Part shown: positions 1 through 7,129 of the stretch, piece by piece | Layout of the letters: every line of letters starts with the position of its first letter | Numbering within the stretch: the stretch's first letter is position 1 | Assembly (NCBI RefSeq): GCF_001545155.1 | Contig: NZ_CP014226.1 | Coordinates: 1,404,656-1,423,205, forward strand | Direction: 5' to 3' | DNA length: 18,550 nt | From: Halomonas chromatireducens | GTDB lineage: Bacteria > Pseudomonadota > Gammaproteobacteria > Pseudomonadales > Halomonadaceae | Position numbers and translations under genes: made by a program | The notes under the pieces: generated by a model | The model's database searches: none | Seen by the model: the letters and a program-made list of their open reading frames with translations, nothing else | Told to the model about the DNA's origin: nothing

Positions 1-164
1 TCGCCAAGCATGCTCTCCAGCTCGCTCTCGTTGACGCCGAGCATCTGCAGGATGTTGCGCTGGGCGGCGTTGAGGATGTGCTGGCGCTCCTTCTCGCCGG
101 GCAGGCTCTTGGCGATGGCCACGGCGCCTGCGGACCGACCGGGCCCAGCGGCCTCGTTGAACAT
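1..164 (-). CDS. Unidentified protein, N-terminal part only (runs off the left edge)
   Basis: A minus-strand frame opens at ATG 164-162 and stays open to the window edge, giving about 54 residues beginning MFNEAAGPGRSAGAVAIAKS. Nearly every codon ends in G or C, the bias of the certain genes here, which is the main reason to believe it is coded. The visible part is hydrophilic with no signal peptide or membrane segment and ends in an amphipathic stretch rich in Glu, Gln and Leu. There is no strong Shine-Dalgarno before the ATG, so the start is tentative; the frame stays open upstream but there it overlaps the end of the BrkB-type gene. It lies 46 bases downstream of that gene on the same strand and may be cotranscribed. 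I do not recognise the family. The plus-strand frame over the same bases lacks this codon bias and is taken as a shadow. Confidence 0.6.
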   Translation of the reverse strand, partial: MFNEAAGPGRSAGAVAIAKSLPGEKERQHILNAAQRNILQMLGVNESELESMLG

Positions 165-210
165 GCCATTGATGCAGGTCCGAACAGGTTCTGTCGTTCG
201 GCCGCCTGCT

Positions 211-1134
211 TCAATCCAGATGGGTGACCGGCTTTCGGCGTGGGTCCACGTGCCACGGTAGCCCTCGACGCGCGTTGTACTCCAGCTCTGCGATCACCTG
301 TGCCCCCAGTAGCAGGATGATGGCCCCCACCTCCAGGCTCAGCAACACCACGATGAGGGCGGCCAAAGAGCCGTAGACGACGTTGACGAAGGAGAGATTG
401 ACGAAGTAATACACCAGTATCAGCCGCACCCCCTCCCATAGCAGTGCCGCTACGAAGCCACCCACGATGGCGCGTCTCAGGGCTATTTTTACCACCGGCA
501 GCACCTTGTAGATGGCGCTGAACAGGATGAAGACTCCGAAGAAACTGAACAGGTTGAGCAGCGGCTCCGAAAGGCCGGCGAGGGGCATGTTTCGGCCAAA
601 GATGGCTATCCACAGGGCATTGATGGCTTCAGCCAGTGTGGCCAGCAGGGTGAGTGCCATCAGACCGGTCCCCAGTACCAGCATGAAGGCGTAAGGAAGC
701 AGCACCGAGACCCAGATGCTGCGTCCCTTGTGCGGGTCGGGAGCGTGGAAGATGATCGCCAGCGCATCCTCCAGCATGCGGAAGGCGAAGGAGCTGAAGA
801 GCAGCAGTATCAGTATGCCGAACAGCCCGATGGCATCACGGGAGTCGAGCAGGGCGCGGACGGCATCCATCAGCAGCTCGGCGTGGGCCGGGGCCAGGTG
901 CAGCACCTGGACGCTGAGCACGTCGAGCAGAATCTGTTCCTGAACGACCTGCGTCAATAATACCGTTATCAGGGCGAACAAGGGGACGATGGAGAGCAGG
1001 ATATTGTAGCCGACTCCTCCGGCCAGGAGGATGCCTCGGTTGCGCAGGAAAGCGGACAGGACACGCCAGAGAAAACTCCCCACCTGGGGGAGTAGAACGA
1101 TAAGGACGTTCCGCGTTTTGCGTGCTCGAGACAT
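211..1134 (-). CDS. YihY/virulence factor BrkB family inner-membrane protein
   Basis: A 307-residue polytopic membrane protein, close to the usual size of the YihY/BrkB (UPF0761) family. The N-terminus carries the family's recognisable stretch: a basic segment, then GGVGYNILLSIVPLFALITV (about residues 38-57), where most relatives have an AAGVAYYALFSLFPL-like sequence. Hydrophobic segments follow at roughly 100-120, 145-170, 190-215, 225-245 and 255-285, and the C-terminus is short and polar. The start at 1134 is supported by an AAGGA motif about 9 bases upstream on the minus strand. BrkB was named for serum resistance in Bordetella, but the transport or structural role of most members is unknown, so no substrate is assigned. 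The gene is followed on the same strand by the partial gene at the left edge. Confidence 0.9.
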   Translation of the reverse strand: MSRARKTRNVLIVLLPQVGSFLWRVLSAFLRNRGILLAGGVGYNILLSIVPLFALITVLLTQVVQEQILLDVLSVQVLHLAPAHAELLMDAVRALLDSRDAIGLFGILILLLFSSFAFRMLEDALAIIFHAPDPHKGRSIWVSVLLPYAFMLVLGTGLMALTLLATLAEAINALWIAIFGRNMPLAGLSEPLLNLFSFFGVFILFSAIYKVLPVVKIALRRAIVGGFVAALLWEGVRLILVYYFVNLSFVNVVYGSLAALIVVLLSLEVGAIILLLGAQVIAELEYNARRGLPWHVDPRRKPVTHLD

Positions 1135-1303
1135 GCGTTTGCCGTCCTTGTGCTCAGATTGCTGTTACCGACCGTCAGCAGTGAGTGCTGCGATGTTTTC
1201 CCTTGCGCCGTCCCTGTCACTGCCAGGCTACATTTCTACTCTGTTTAAGGTATTAGGCTACTCGAAAATCGACAACCAAGGTGTACTTGATTTCCTCTCT
1301 CGC

Positions 1304-1331
1304 TGGCTGAATCCAGCAGGTTCGCTACACT
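1304..1331 (+). promoter_or_regulatory. Candidate sigma70-type promoter for the 24-residue smORF
   Basis: A CGCTACACT block with the -10-like hexamer TACACT at 1326-1331 lies about 68 bases upstream of the small ORF. At 16-17 bases further upstream only a weak -35 (CTGGCT/TGGCTG) is seen. The same CGCTACACT block occurs upstream of purM on the other strand, which gives some support. The leader between promoter and gene can form a small hairpin (GACGAA 1339-1344 with TTCGTC 1354-1359). Confidence 0.3.
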
Positions 1332-1398
1332 GGAAGCTGACGAAGAGAGCAGATTCGTCATGCGTTTCCCCATTTATCCTGCCAGCAAGGAGTGCTGA

Positions 1399-1473
1399 AT
1401 GCGCAATATCATCTATATCATCGGCTTGATCGTCGTTGTCCTCTTCATCCTCTCGATGCTTGGACTCCGCTGA
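1399..1473 (+). CDS. 24-residue single-span membrane microprotein
   Basis: ATG 1399 to TGA 1471-1473, immediately followed by TAG, encodes MRNIIYIIGLIVVVLFILSM followed by LGLR. The Shine-Dalgarno AAGGAG at 1387-1392 is perfect and sits six bases before the ATG, among the best ribosome binding sites in the window. Residues 4-22 form one hydrophobic span, with Arg at both ends. Very short proteins of this general shape (an Ile/Val-rich span ending in a Gly-Leu-Arg-like tail) occur in other gammaproteobacteria, but I cannot name a family. It stands alone between a minus-strand membrane gene and the sensor-kinase operon. Such microproteins often bind or modulate larger membrane complexes; that is inference. 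The long minus-strand frame over the same bases lacks the local coding bias. Confidence 0.65.
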   Translation: MRNIIYIIGLIVVVLFILSMLGLR

Positions 1474-1859
1474 TAGCGTGTCGGGTAGCAGGACGAGGCC
1501 GTTTAGCAATGGTGCCAGCTGTTGTCTTTCGCCTCGCCCTCGCCCGGTTGTTGCCTTCTCGGCATTGTTGAGCTGAGCACCCTTGAGTTCCCGTCAGGTC
1601 CCATCAGGACTTCAGTTCGGCCAATTTCCTCAGCAGAACCATCTGCGACCAACGCCGTCAATAAGTGCGGTGGAAGCCACTATCGTTGGCATCCACCGTC
1701 AAGGAAACGCTGCTCAATCGAATCGTTGCGTAGGTATCCCTCAGTATTCTTCAGAACGAATCGCAGCTGCAGGCTGCCCTTCGGGTACGGTAGGTAGTGA
1801 AGCTGGATAAGCCTTGATAGGATTCAGGATGAGAGCTACCGCTACATCAACAATCACGG
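1474..1859. other. Gene-poor intergenic stretch upstream of the sensor-kinase operon
   Basis: About 390 bases, clearly less GC-rich than the flanking genes, hold no frame with a good start, ribosome binding site and local codon bias. The leader and promoter of the kinase operon should lie at its right end. A TTGATA at 1814-1819 is a possible -35, but the hexamer 17 bases on (TACCGC) is a poor -10, so no promoter is called. On the minus strand one frame is open for well over 100 codons on either side of a single TAG (complement of 1680-1682), with codon choice unlike the neighbours; it could be a decayed gene or chance. No convincing terminator, tRNA or structured RNA was seen. Confidence 0.5.
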
Positions 1860-3404
1860 ATGTCCATGCCAAGACCCGCCAACCCTCAGGATGAGCATCT
1901 ACGACTTGCCGCGCTGTATGAGCTCGGGATACTCGATACCCCGCCTGACCCCGGTTTTGACCGATTGACCTCCCTTGCCTGCGACCTGTTCCAGGTTCCC
2001 ATCGCCGTGGTCTCGCTCGTGGATGCGCGCCGCCAGTGGTTCAAGTCGCGCTCGGGGCTTGAGCGGTGCGAGACTCACCGAGACATCTCCTTCTGTGCAC
2101 ATGCCGTGGTCAGCGATACGGCCCTGGTGGTGGAAGATGCGCGGGAAGATGCGCGTTTTCATGACAACCCCTTTGTCATCGGTCCGCCGCATATCCGTTT
2201 CTATGCAGGTCAGCTGTTACGCCCCGATGGGCGTCACGCCGTGGGGACCCTGTGCCTCATGGATCATCTTCCACGCACCCTGTCGGCCAAGGATCACGAT
2301 CGGCTTGACCAACTGGCCGCCCAGGTGGAGGAGCTGCTGCGAGAGCATCAGTTGCGGGTTCAACTGGTTGAACAGAAACGGGTGTTGACGAATACCACTC
2401 AGCGCTTGTCGGCCCTGCTTCAAGCGATTCCCGATGCGCTCTACCTGCTGGATGAAACAGGGCTTGTTACACGCCTGGATGTTGCGACACCGGCCAATGA
2501 GCCCTTTGCCGATGAACTCAGGCGGCGATTCGCGCTGCATGGCAAGGACAACATGCCCAGTTTCATATGGCAGGATGATGGGGAAGATACCGTTCATGAG
2601 GTGAGGGTGGTGCCTGCACATGGTGAGTATCTGGCGATAGCGCGTGACATTACCGAGCGGCTGCAGATTGAAAAGATGAAGGGTGAATTCATCGCTACGG
2701 TCAGCCATGAGCTACGCACCCCGTTGACAGCGATCCGCGGTGCGCTGGATATGCTCGACAACGGTCTGGCCGGCGAGCTGCCAGAGTCCGCCCGTCCGCT
2801 GGTGAGTATTGCTAACAAGAACAGTCGACGGCTGGTGCGGCTAATCAATGACATACTCGATATTGAGAAACTTGCAGCAGGCCAGCTCAAGCTGCATGAA
2901 CAGCGTTTTACACTGCGTCCGCTGATTGAGCAGGCACTGGAAGACAACGCCCTGTATGCCGAGAGCTTTGGGGTCGCCCTGTCGCTGGTGCCACCTGCGG
3001 CAAACGGAGAGGTGTTACTCGATCCCGATCGCTTCGCCCAGGTGATGGCCAACCTGCTCTCCAATGCCAGCAAGCATTCACCGGCCGGTGACACAGTATC
3101 GGTGTCACTGATGCACCTGCGGCGTGGCGGGAAGGACTGGCTTGAAATCACAGTCAGCGACCGAGGTGAGGGGATCCCACTGGCCTTCCAGCCGCGGGTC
3201 TTCGAGCGATTTGCCCAGGCCGATGGCTCCGATCGGCGACGTGTTGGTGGTAGTGGGCTCGGGCTTGCCATCACTCGCAGCCTGGTTCATGCGATGGGTG
3301 GGGATATCGACTTCACCTCGGTGCCGGGTGAAGGAACCTGTTTTCGGGTGCGCCTGCCATGCCTCGCGCCAATATATGATGACGTCGACCAGGAGGCGAT
3401 ATGA
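1860..3404 (+). CDS. GAF/PAS-like domain sensor histidine kinase (cytoplasmic)
   Basis: A 514-residue protein with no membrane segment or signal peptide, so probably a soluble sensor. Residues about 14-165 match the GAF domain found at the start of many kinases and cyclases (LGILDTPPDPGFDRLTSLAC). Residues about 180-265 look like a degenerate PAS domain, ending in the usual IARDITER linker. HisKA follows, with phosphoacceptor His283 in SHELRTP. The HATPase_c domain shows the N box (NLLSNASKH, near 398-406), the G1 box (DRGEG, from Asp434) and the G2 box (GGSGLGL, near 463). It should autophosphorylate in response to an unknown cytoplasmic signal and pass phosphate to the next gene product. 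Neither ATG at 1860 nor the in-frame ATG at 1866 has a clear Shine-Dalgarno, so the start is open by two codons. The stop overlaps the regulator's start (ATGA), the first link in a five-gene operon. Confidence 0.92.
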   Translation: MSMPRPANPQDEHLRLAALYELGILDTPPDPGFDRLTSLACDLFQVPIAVVSLVDARRQWFKSRSGLERCETHRDISFCAHAVVSDTALVVEDAREDARFHDNPFVIGPPHIRFYAGQLLRPDGRHAVGTLCLMDHLPRTLSAKDHDRLDQLAAQVEELLREHQLRVQLVEQKRVLTNTTQRLSALLQAIPDALYLLDETGLVTRLDVATPANEPFADELRRRFALHGKDNMPSFIWQDDGEDTVHEVRVVPAHGEYLAIARDITERLQIEKMKGEFIATVSHELRTPLTAIRGALDMLDNGLAGELPESARPLVSIANKNSRRLVRLINDILDIEKLAAGQLKLHEQRFTLRPLIEQALEDNALYAESFGVALSLVPPAANGEVLLDPDRFAQVMANLLSNASKHSPAGDTVSVSLMHLRRGGKDWLEITVSDRGEGIPLAFQPRVFERFAQADGSDRRRVGGSGLGLAITRSLVHAMGGDIDFTSVPGEGTCFRVRLPCLAPIYDDVDQEAI

Positions 3405-3790
3405 GTGCGTCCGATTCTGCTCCCCGTATCTTGATGATCGAAGACGAAGAGGACATCGCCTTTCTGATCCGCTTTTTGCTCGAACGTAACGGTTATCAGG
3501 TCTCCCACGCAGCTGACGGTCGTCAGGCATTGGAGGCCCTCGCCTCATCGCCGCCGGTGGGGCTGGTGTTGCTCGATATCATGCTGCCCTACCATGATGG
3601 CCTCGAGGTGCTCGAGCGTTTGCGTGGTTTGCCGGCCTGGCAGGATGTTCCTGTGCTGATGCTTACCGCCAAGGCCCGTGAAGCGGACATCGTGCGCGCC
3701 CTCGAATTGGGCGCCGACGACTTCGTGACCAAACCCTTCCAACCCGACGAGTTGCTGGCGCGGATGCGCCGCTTCATGAGGAGGCGTTGA
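3401..3790 (+). CDS. Receiver-only (CheY-like) response regulator
   Basis: A 129-residue protein consisting of one receiver domain. The acidic pocket is at Glu14-Asp15, the phosphoacceptor is Asp59 in VLLDIMLP, the switch residue is Thr89 in LMLTAK, and Lys111 lies in the KPF motif, so all catalytic positions are intact. After the last helix only a short basic tail (RMRRFMRRR) remains; no DNA-binding or enzymatic output domain follows. It overlaps the kinase by four bases and its stop overlaps the next ATG (TGATG), so it is surely the partner of that kinase. Because it cannot bind DNA in a standard way, it probably acts by protein contact, perhaps on the HEAT protein or the glycosyltransferase downstream, or as a phosphorelay step. 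That is inference. Confidence 0.93.
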   Translation: MSASDSAPRILMIEDEEDIAFLIRFLLERNGYQVSHAADGRQALEALASSPPVGLVLLDIMLPYHDGLEVLERLRGLPAWQDVPVLMLTAKAREADIVRALELGADDFVTKPFQPDELLARMRRFMRRR

Positions 3791-4572
3791 TGCGTCGTCG
3801 TTGTTTCTGCCAGGGTTGCGGCTGGCTTGTCGGCAGCTGGCTTGCTGCCAGCCTCTCCGCTGCGCCGGCTTTTGCAGAGGAGCGACGGACCGAAGTCGAA
3901 ATCTCCCAGCGTTATGAATGGGTCGACAGCGGGTTTGCCGACTGGCAGGCCCAGCGGCTGGATTGGCAGACAGGGCAGCCGGGGGCCATTACCTGGTATG
4001 GAGCGGCGCTGCGCGAGCGCCGCTATGCGCTATGGGACCAGGGTGTCGAGCTCGGGGCAGCCGTTCCCCTCGGTGATGATTGGGTGCTGCAGCCCGAAGT
4101 GGGCAGCGCTTTCAGCCCCGACTTTCTTCCCGACTGGTACGCCGATCTGCGTTTGCAGCGTCGTTTGACGGCGGGTTTCGTCGGCAGTACAAGCCTGCGA
4201 CATACCGAGTACGTCGACTCGCGGGTCGACCGCCTGGCGCTGGGTATCGAGCGGTACTGGGGCGCGTGGCGAATGGCCTATACCCTCAACGTCAGCGATG
4301 TGCAGGGGGCGGGTACGCCGGTAGGCCATGCCGTGGCGCTGGACCATTACTATGGCGAACGCAGCGTGGTGGGTCTGCGCGCTGGTCTGGGTCGTGAAGA
4401 GGAGGTCGTTCGTGACGGCGAGGTGACCGTCTCCTCCGTTGCCGCCTTTGCTGTGCGTGGCCGCCACTGGTTTCACCCGGAGTGGGCGATTAACTGGGAG
4501 CTTGGGGCCTTGAGTCAGGGCGATATTCATGATCGCTATGGCATGCAACTGGGCCTTCGCCATGCCTTTTGA
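3790..4572 (+). CDS. YaiO-family outer-membrane beta-barrel protein
   Basis: A 260-residue protein with a signal peptide: basic MRRR, a hydrophobic core near residues 10-25, and likely cleavage after AFA before EERR. The mature part consists of alternating, aromatic-rich strands separated by short polar turns and ends in Phe (GLRHAF), the hallmark of outer-membrane barrels recognised by the Bam machinery. The pattern (QRYEWVDSGFADW near the mature start, then strands such as GIERYWGAW and YTLNVSD) fits the YaiO family. A TTG three bases upstream is possible, but ATG 3790 has AGGAGG at 3779-3784 with ideal spacing and overlaps the regulator's stop. E. coli YaiO is a confirmed outer-membrane protein of unclear role encoded near the glycosyltransferase YaiP. 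Placed here with a processive glycosyltransferase, it is a candidate exit pore for the product. Confidence 0.83.
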   Translation: MRRRCFCQGCGWLVGSWLAASLSAAPAFAEERRTEVEISQRYEWVDSGFADWQAQRLDWQTGQPGAITWYGAALRERRYALWDQGVELGAAVPLGDDWVLQPEVGSAFSPDFLPDWYADLRLQRRLTAGFVGSTSLRHTEYVDSRVDRLALGIERYWGAWRMAYTLNVSDVQGAGTPVGHAVALDHYYGERSVVGLRAGLGREEEVVRDGEVTVSSVAAFAVRGRHWFHPEWAINWELGALSQGDIHDRYGMQLGLRHAF

Positions 4573-5704
4573 GCCGGCCGCGATGTGGCGTCAGGCTGTC
4601 GATACCCTGGCTTGGATGTCGCTCATGCCCGATGATCCGATGCTGCGGCTTGCGATATACAGCGCGCTGGCTCTGGTTGCCTTGACCCTGCTGGTGATGG
4701 TCCAGGTGCTGGTGCTGTCTGAGCTGGCGGGCCGCCGCGCGCGTCGTCGAAGGGCCTTCGTGAATATATGGCGGCCGCAACTGGCGATGTGGAGTCTCAG
4801 TGAGCCGGGTTCGGTGGCGGTGAGCGGGACGCCACGCAGCAAGCAAGAACAGCTTTGGTTCCTGCTGCTGTGGAGCCGCGTGCAGCGACAGCTACGTGGT
4901 TCGGCCCGTGAGCGTCTCAATACCATGTTCGATGCCCTGGGCATGACCGACTGGGTGCTTGCCATGCTCAGGACTCGGGCCGTTCACCGCCAGCTTGTGG
5001 CGTTGAGCTGTCTGCGTTACCTGGCTGACGTGCGCCACTGGTCGGCGGTTTCGCCGCTGCTAGAGGTGCGCAACCCGGTAGTGGGTATGGCCGCAGCCCA
5101 GGCGCTGGTGGCCATGGACCCGACGCGTGCCATGCAGCGTTTGATACCGCTGGTTGGCGAGCGTCGCGACTGGGCTATGCCGCGGCTTCGTGCACTCTGC
5201 CAGCAGGCCGGTCGCGACGCCGTCGGCACGCCGCTGCTGGCAGAGCTCGAAAGCGCGTCGAACTGGTCGCTCCGGATGGTAGCACTGATCGACTGGGCTC
5301 CCCCTTCGCGAGCGGCGCCTTGGGCGAGGCGTTGCTTGACCTGGAGCAGCGTAGAGGAGGACCGCGAGGCGATCGACACCACTCGCTGTGCAGCGCTGCG
5401 TTGCCTGGGTGAGCTACGCGACCCGCGTGACCGGATGCTGCTCGCCTCGCAGTTGGACAGTCCCTCGCCTGAGGTGCGCCTGGCAGCGGTACAGGCGCTT
5501 CGTCGGCAGGCCGGCACCGAGGACATCACTCTGCTGGAAGCCCGGCTCGCCGATAGCAGCTGGTGGGTACGCCAGGCCGCGGCGGACTGTCTGGTGGAAT
5601 TGCCTGGAATAGAGCCCGAGCGACTCACTGAGCTGTTGGAGCGTCTCGAGGATCGCTACGGGCGCGACGCACTGCGTCGGGCCATGGCCGAGGGGGTGCG
5701 CTGA
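4562..5704 (+). CDS. Membrane-anchored HEAT-repeat protein
   Basis: With ATG 4562 the product is 380 residues. One hydrophobic segment at about 29-52 is followed by a strongly basic cluster (GRRARRRR), which by the positive-inside rule puts the long C-terminal part in the cytoplasm. From about residue 140 to the end the sequence is built of paired amphipathic helices typical of HEAT repeats, clearest in the last third (DSPSPEVRLAAVQALRR, DSSWWVRQAAADCLVELPG). HEAT repeats are protein-docking scaffolds. In-frame ATGs at 4529 and 4583 are alternatives and none has a strong Shine-Dalgarno; 4562 and 4529 overlap the barrel gene, as is usual in this operon. Its stop overlaps the glycosyltransferase start (TGATG). 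A likely job is to couple the glycosyltransferase to the response regulator or to help assemble the complex, but no activity can be read from the sequence. Confidence 0.82.
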   Translation: MPFEPAAMWRQAVDTLAWMSLMPDDPMLRLAIYSALALVALTLLVMVQVLVLSELAGRRARRRRAFVNIWRPQLAMWSLSEPGSVAVSGTPRSKQEQLWFLLLWSRVQRQLRGSARERLNTMFDALGMTDWVLAMLRTRAVHRQLVALSCLRYLADVRHWSAVSPLLEVRNPVVGMAAAQALVAMDPTRAMQRLIPLVGERRDWAMPRLRALCQQAGRDAVGTPLLAELESASNWSLRMVALIDWAPPSRAAPWARRCLTWSSVEEDREAIDTTRCAALRCLGELRDPRDRMLLASQLDSPSPEVRLAAVQALRRQAGTEDITLLEARLADSSWWVRQAAADCLVELPGIEPERLTELLERLEDRYGRDALRRAMAEGVR

Positions 5705-7119
5705 TGTCGGGTGGTGGCATGAGCATCAATTGGCTGTGGTGGGGGCAAGTAGGTTTCATCGGCTACTTCCTGTTGCTAAATGGGGGCTATCTGTCGCTTA
5801 ACCTGCTGTCTATGGTCAGCCTGCGGCGTTACATGCGCCAGCGTGCCGAACTCGGCGAAGAGGCTCCGTACCTGGGGGTTGAACCCGCAGTCTCGGTACT
5901 GGTGCCGGCCTACAATGAGGCGGAGACCATTCGCACCTCGGTGCTGTCGCTGCTGCAGTTGCAGTATCCCGAGTTCGAGGTGGTGGTAATCAATGATGGT
6001 TCAAAGGATGACACCCTGGCTGTGATGCTTGAGGCCTTCGAGATGGAGCCTCATCCCGAGCCGTTGCGCCGTGCGGTGCCCCATCAGGAAGTGCGGGGGA
6101 TCTATCGGTCGCGGCGTTACGCCAACCTCAAGGTGCTGGACAAGGAGAATGGTGGCAAGGCGGATGCGCTCAACGCCGGTATCAACGCCTCGCGGCATGG
6201 CCTGTTCTGTGCCGTAGACGCCGACTCAATCCTTCAGCGCGACAGCCTGCTGCGGGTCGTCCAGCCATTCCTTGAAGATGAACGGACCGTAGCCGCCGGG
6301 GGCACGGTGAGGATTGCCAATGGTTCCACGGTGCGCGGCGGCTTCCTGCTCGAGGCGGGGATCCCCACCAGCCTGCTGGCGCGTTTCCAGATCGTCGAAT
6401 ATCTGCGTGCCTTCCTGTTCGGGCGCTTGGGCTGGTCGCCGATGAATGCGGTGCTGATCATCTCGGGAGCCTTCGGGCTGTTCGATCGTGAGCGGGTGAT
6501 GGCGGTGGGTGGCTATTCGACTTCGACGGTGGGGGAGGACATGGAGCTGGTAGTACGCCTGCATCGCCATCACCGCCAGCGGCGCATTTCCTATCGCATC
6601 AGCTACCTGCCCGATCCGATTTGCTGGACTGAGGCACCAGAGGATCTCGGTACCCTGGGCCGCCAACGCAGCCGCTGGCAGCGTGGCCTGGCTGAGAGCC
6701 TGGGTCGCCATGTGAGGCTAGCGACAAGCCCACGAGGTGGAGCCCCGGGGCACCTCGCCTGGCCCTTCATGGCACTATTCGAATGGCTGGGGCCACTGAT
6801 CGAATTGGCCGGCTATGCATTTATGATTGGCGGATTTTCCTTCGGGGTCATCTCGCCGGTGGCGCTCACGGTATTCCTCCTGGTGGCTATTGGTATGGGC
6901 ATACTGCTGTCGGTCAATGGTTTGTTGCTCGAGACCCTGTCGTTTCGTGTATATTCCCGGCGCCGAGACATGCTGCAGTTGTTTCTGGTGGCGATACTGG
7001 AGAACTTCGGCTATCGCCAGCTCAATACTCTTTGGCGCTGTCGCGGGCTCTGGCAATGGTTTACGCGACGCAAGCACCAGTGGGGGGTGATGAGGCGTAG
7101 CGGCCAGTGGGGGCAATGA
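5704..7119 (+). CDS. Processive family-2 glycosyltransferase (inner-membrane polysaccharide synthase)
   Basis: A 471-residue protein with the full signature of processive GT2 synthases such as BcsA, PgaC and hyaluronan synthase. An N-terminal membrane span (about 12-38) is followed by the GT-A domain with VPAYNE (67-72), Asp98 in NDGSKDD, the DAD metal site (Asp172, Asp174), the ED catalytic base (Glu278-Asp279) and the product-binding QRSRW (321-325). A C-terminal membrane block has spans near 355-410 and a re-entrant or interfacial helix before the basic tail. No PilZ domain is present, so c-di-GMP control through this protein is not expected. It should polymerise an activated sugar in the cytoplasm and thread the chain across the inner membrane. 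The sugar cannot be told from sequence. It is the last gene of the operon and ends 10 bases before a convergent gene. Confidence 0.92.
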   Translation: MSGGGMSINWLWWGQVGFIGYFLLLNGGYLSLNLLSMVSLRRYMRQRAELGEEAPYLGVEPAVSVLVPAYNEAETIRTSVLSLLQLQYPEFEVVVINDGSKDDTLAVMLEAFEMEPHPEPLRRAVPHQEVRGIYRSRRYANLKVLDKENGGKADALNAGINASRHGLFCAVDADSILQRDSLLRVVQPFLEDERTVAAGGTVRIANGSTVRGGFLLEAGIPTSLLARFQIVEYLRAFLFGRLGWSPMNAVLIISGAFGLFDRERVMAVGGYSTSTVGEDMELVVRLHRHHRQRRISYRISYLPDPICWTEAPEDLGTLGRQRSRWQRGLAESLGRHVRLATSPRGGAPGHLAWPFMALFEWLGPLIELAGYAFMIGGFSFGVISPVALTVFLLVAIGMGILLSVNGLLLETLSFRVYSRRRDMLQLFLVAILENFGYRQLNTLWRCRGLWQWFTRRKHQWGVMRRSGQWGQ

Positions 7120-7129
7120 ACCAGCTGTC

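Noticed and set aside
10..261. Plus-strand frame of 83 codons at the left edge
   Set aside because: The minus-strand frame over the same bases has almost all codons ending in G or C, so the plus frame is a shadow.
1258..1509. Minus-strand frame covering the microprotein
   Set aside because: It has only a TTG-like start, no ribosome binding site and no local codon bias, while the plus strand has an excellent smORF with AAGGAG.
5704..7119. Cellulose synthase BcsA or PgaC
   Set aside because: The catalytic motifs fit the superfamily, but there is no PilZ domain and none of the bcs or pga partner genes are adjacent, so a specific name is not justified.
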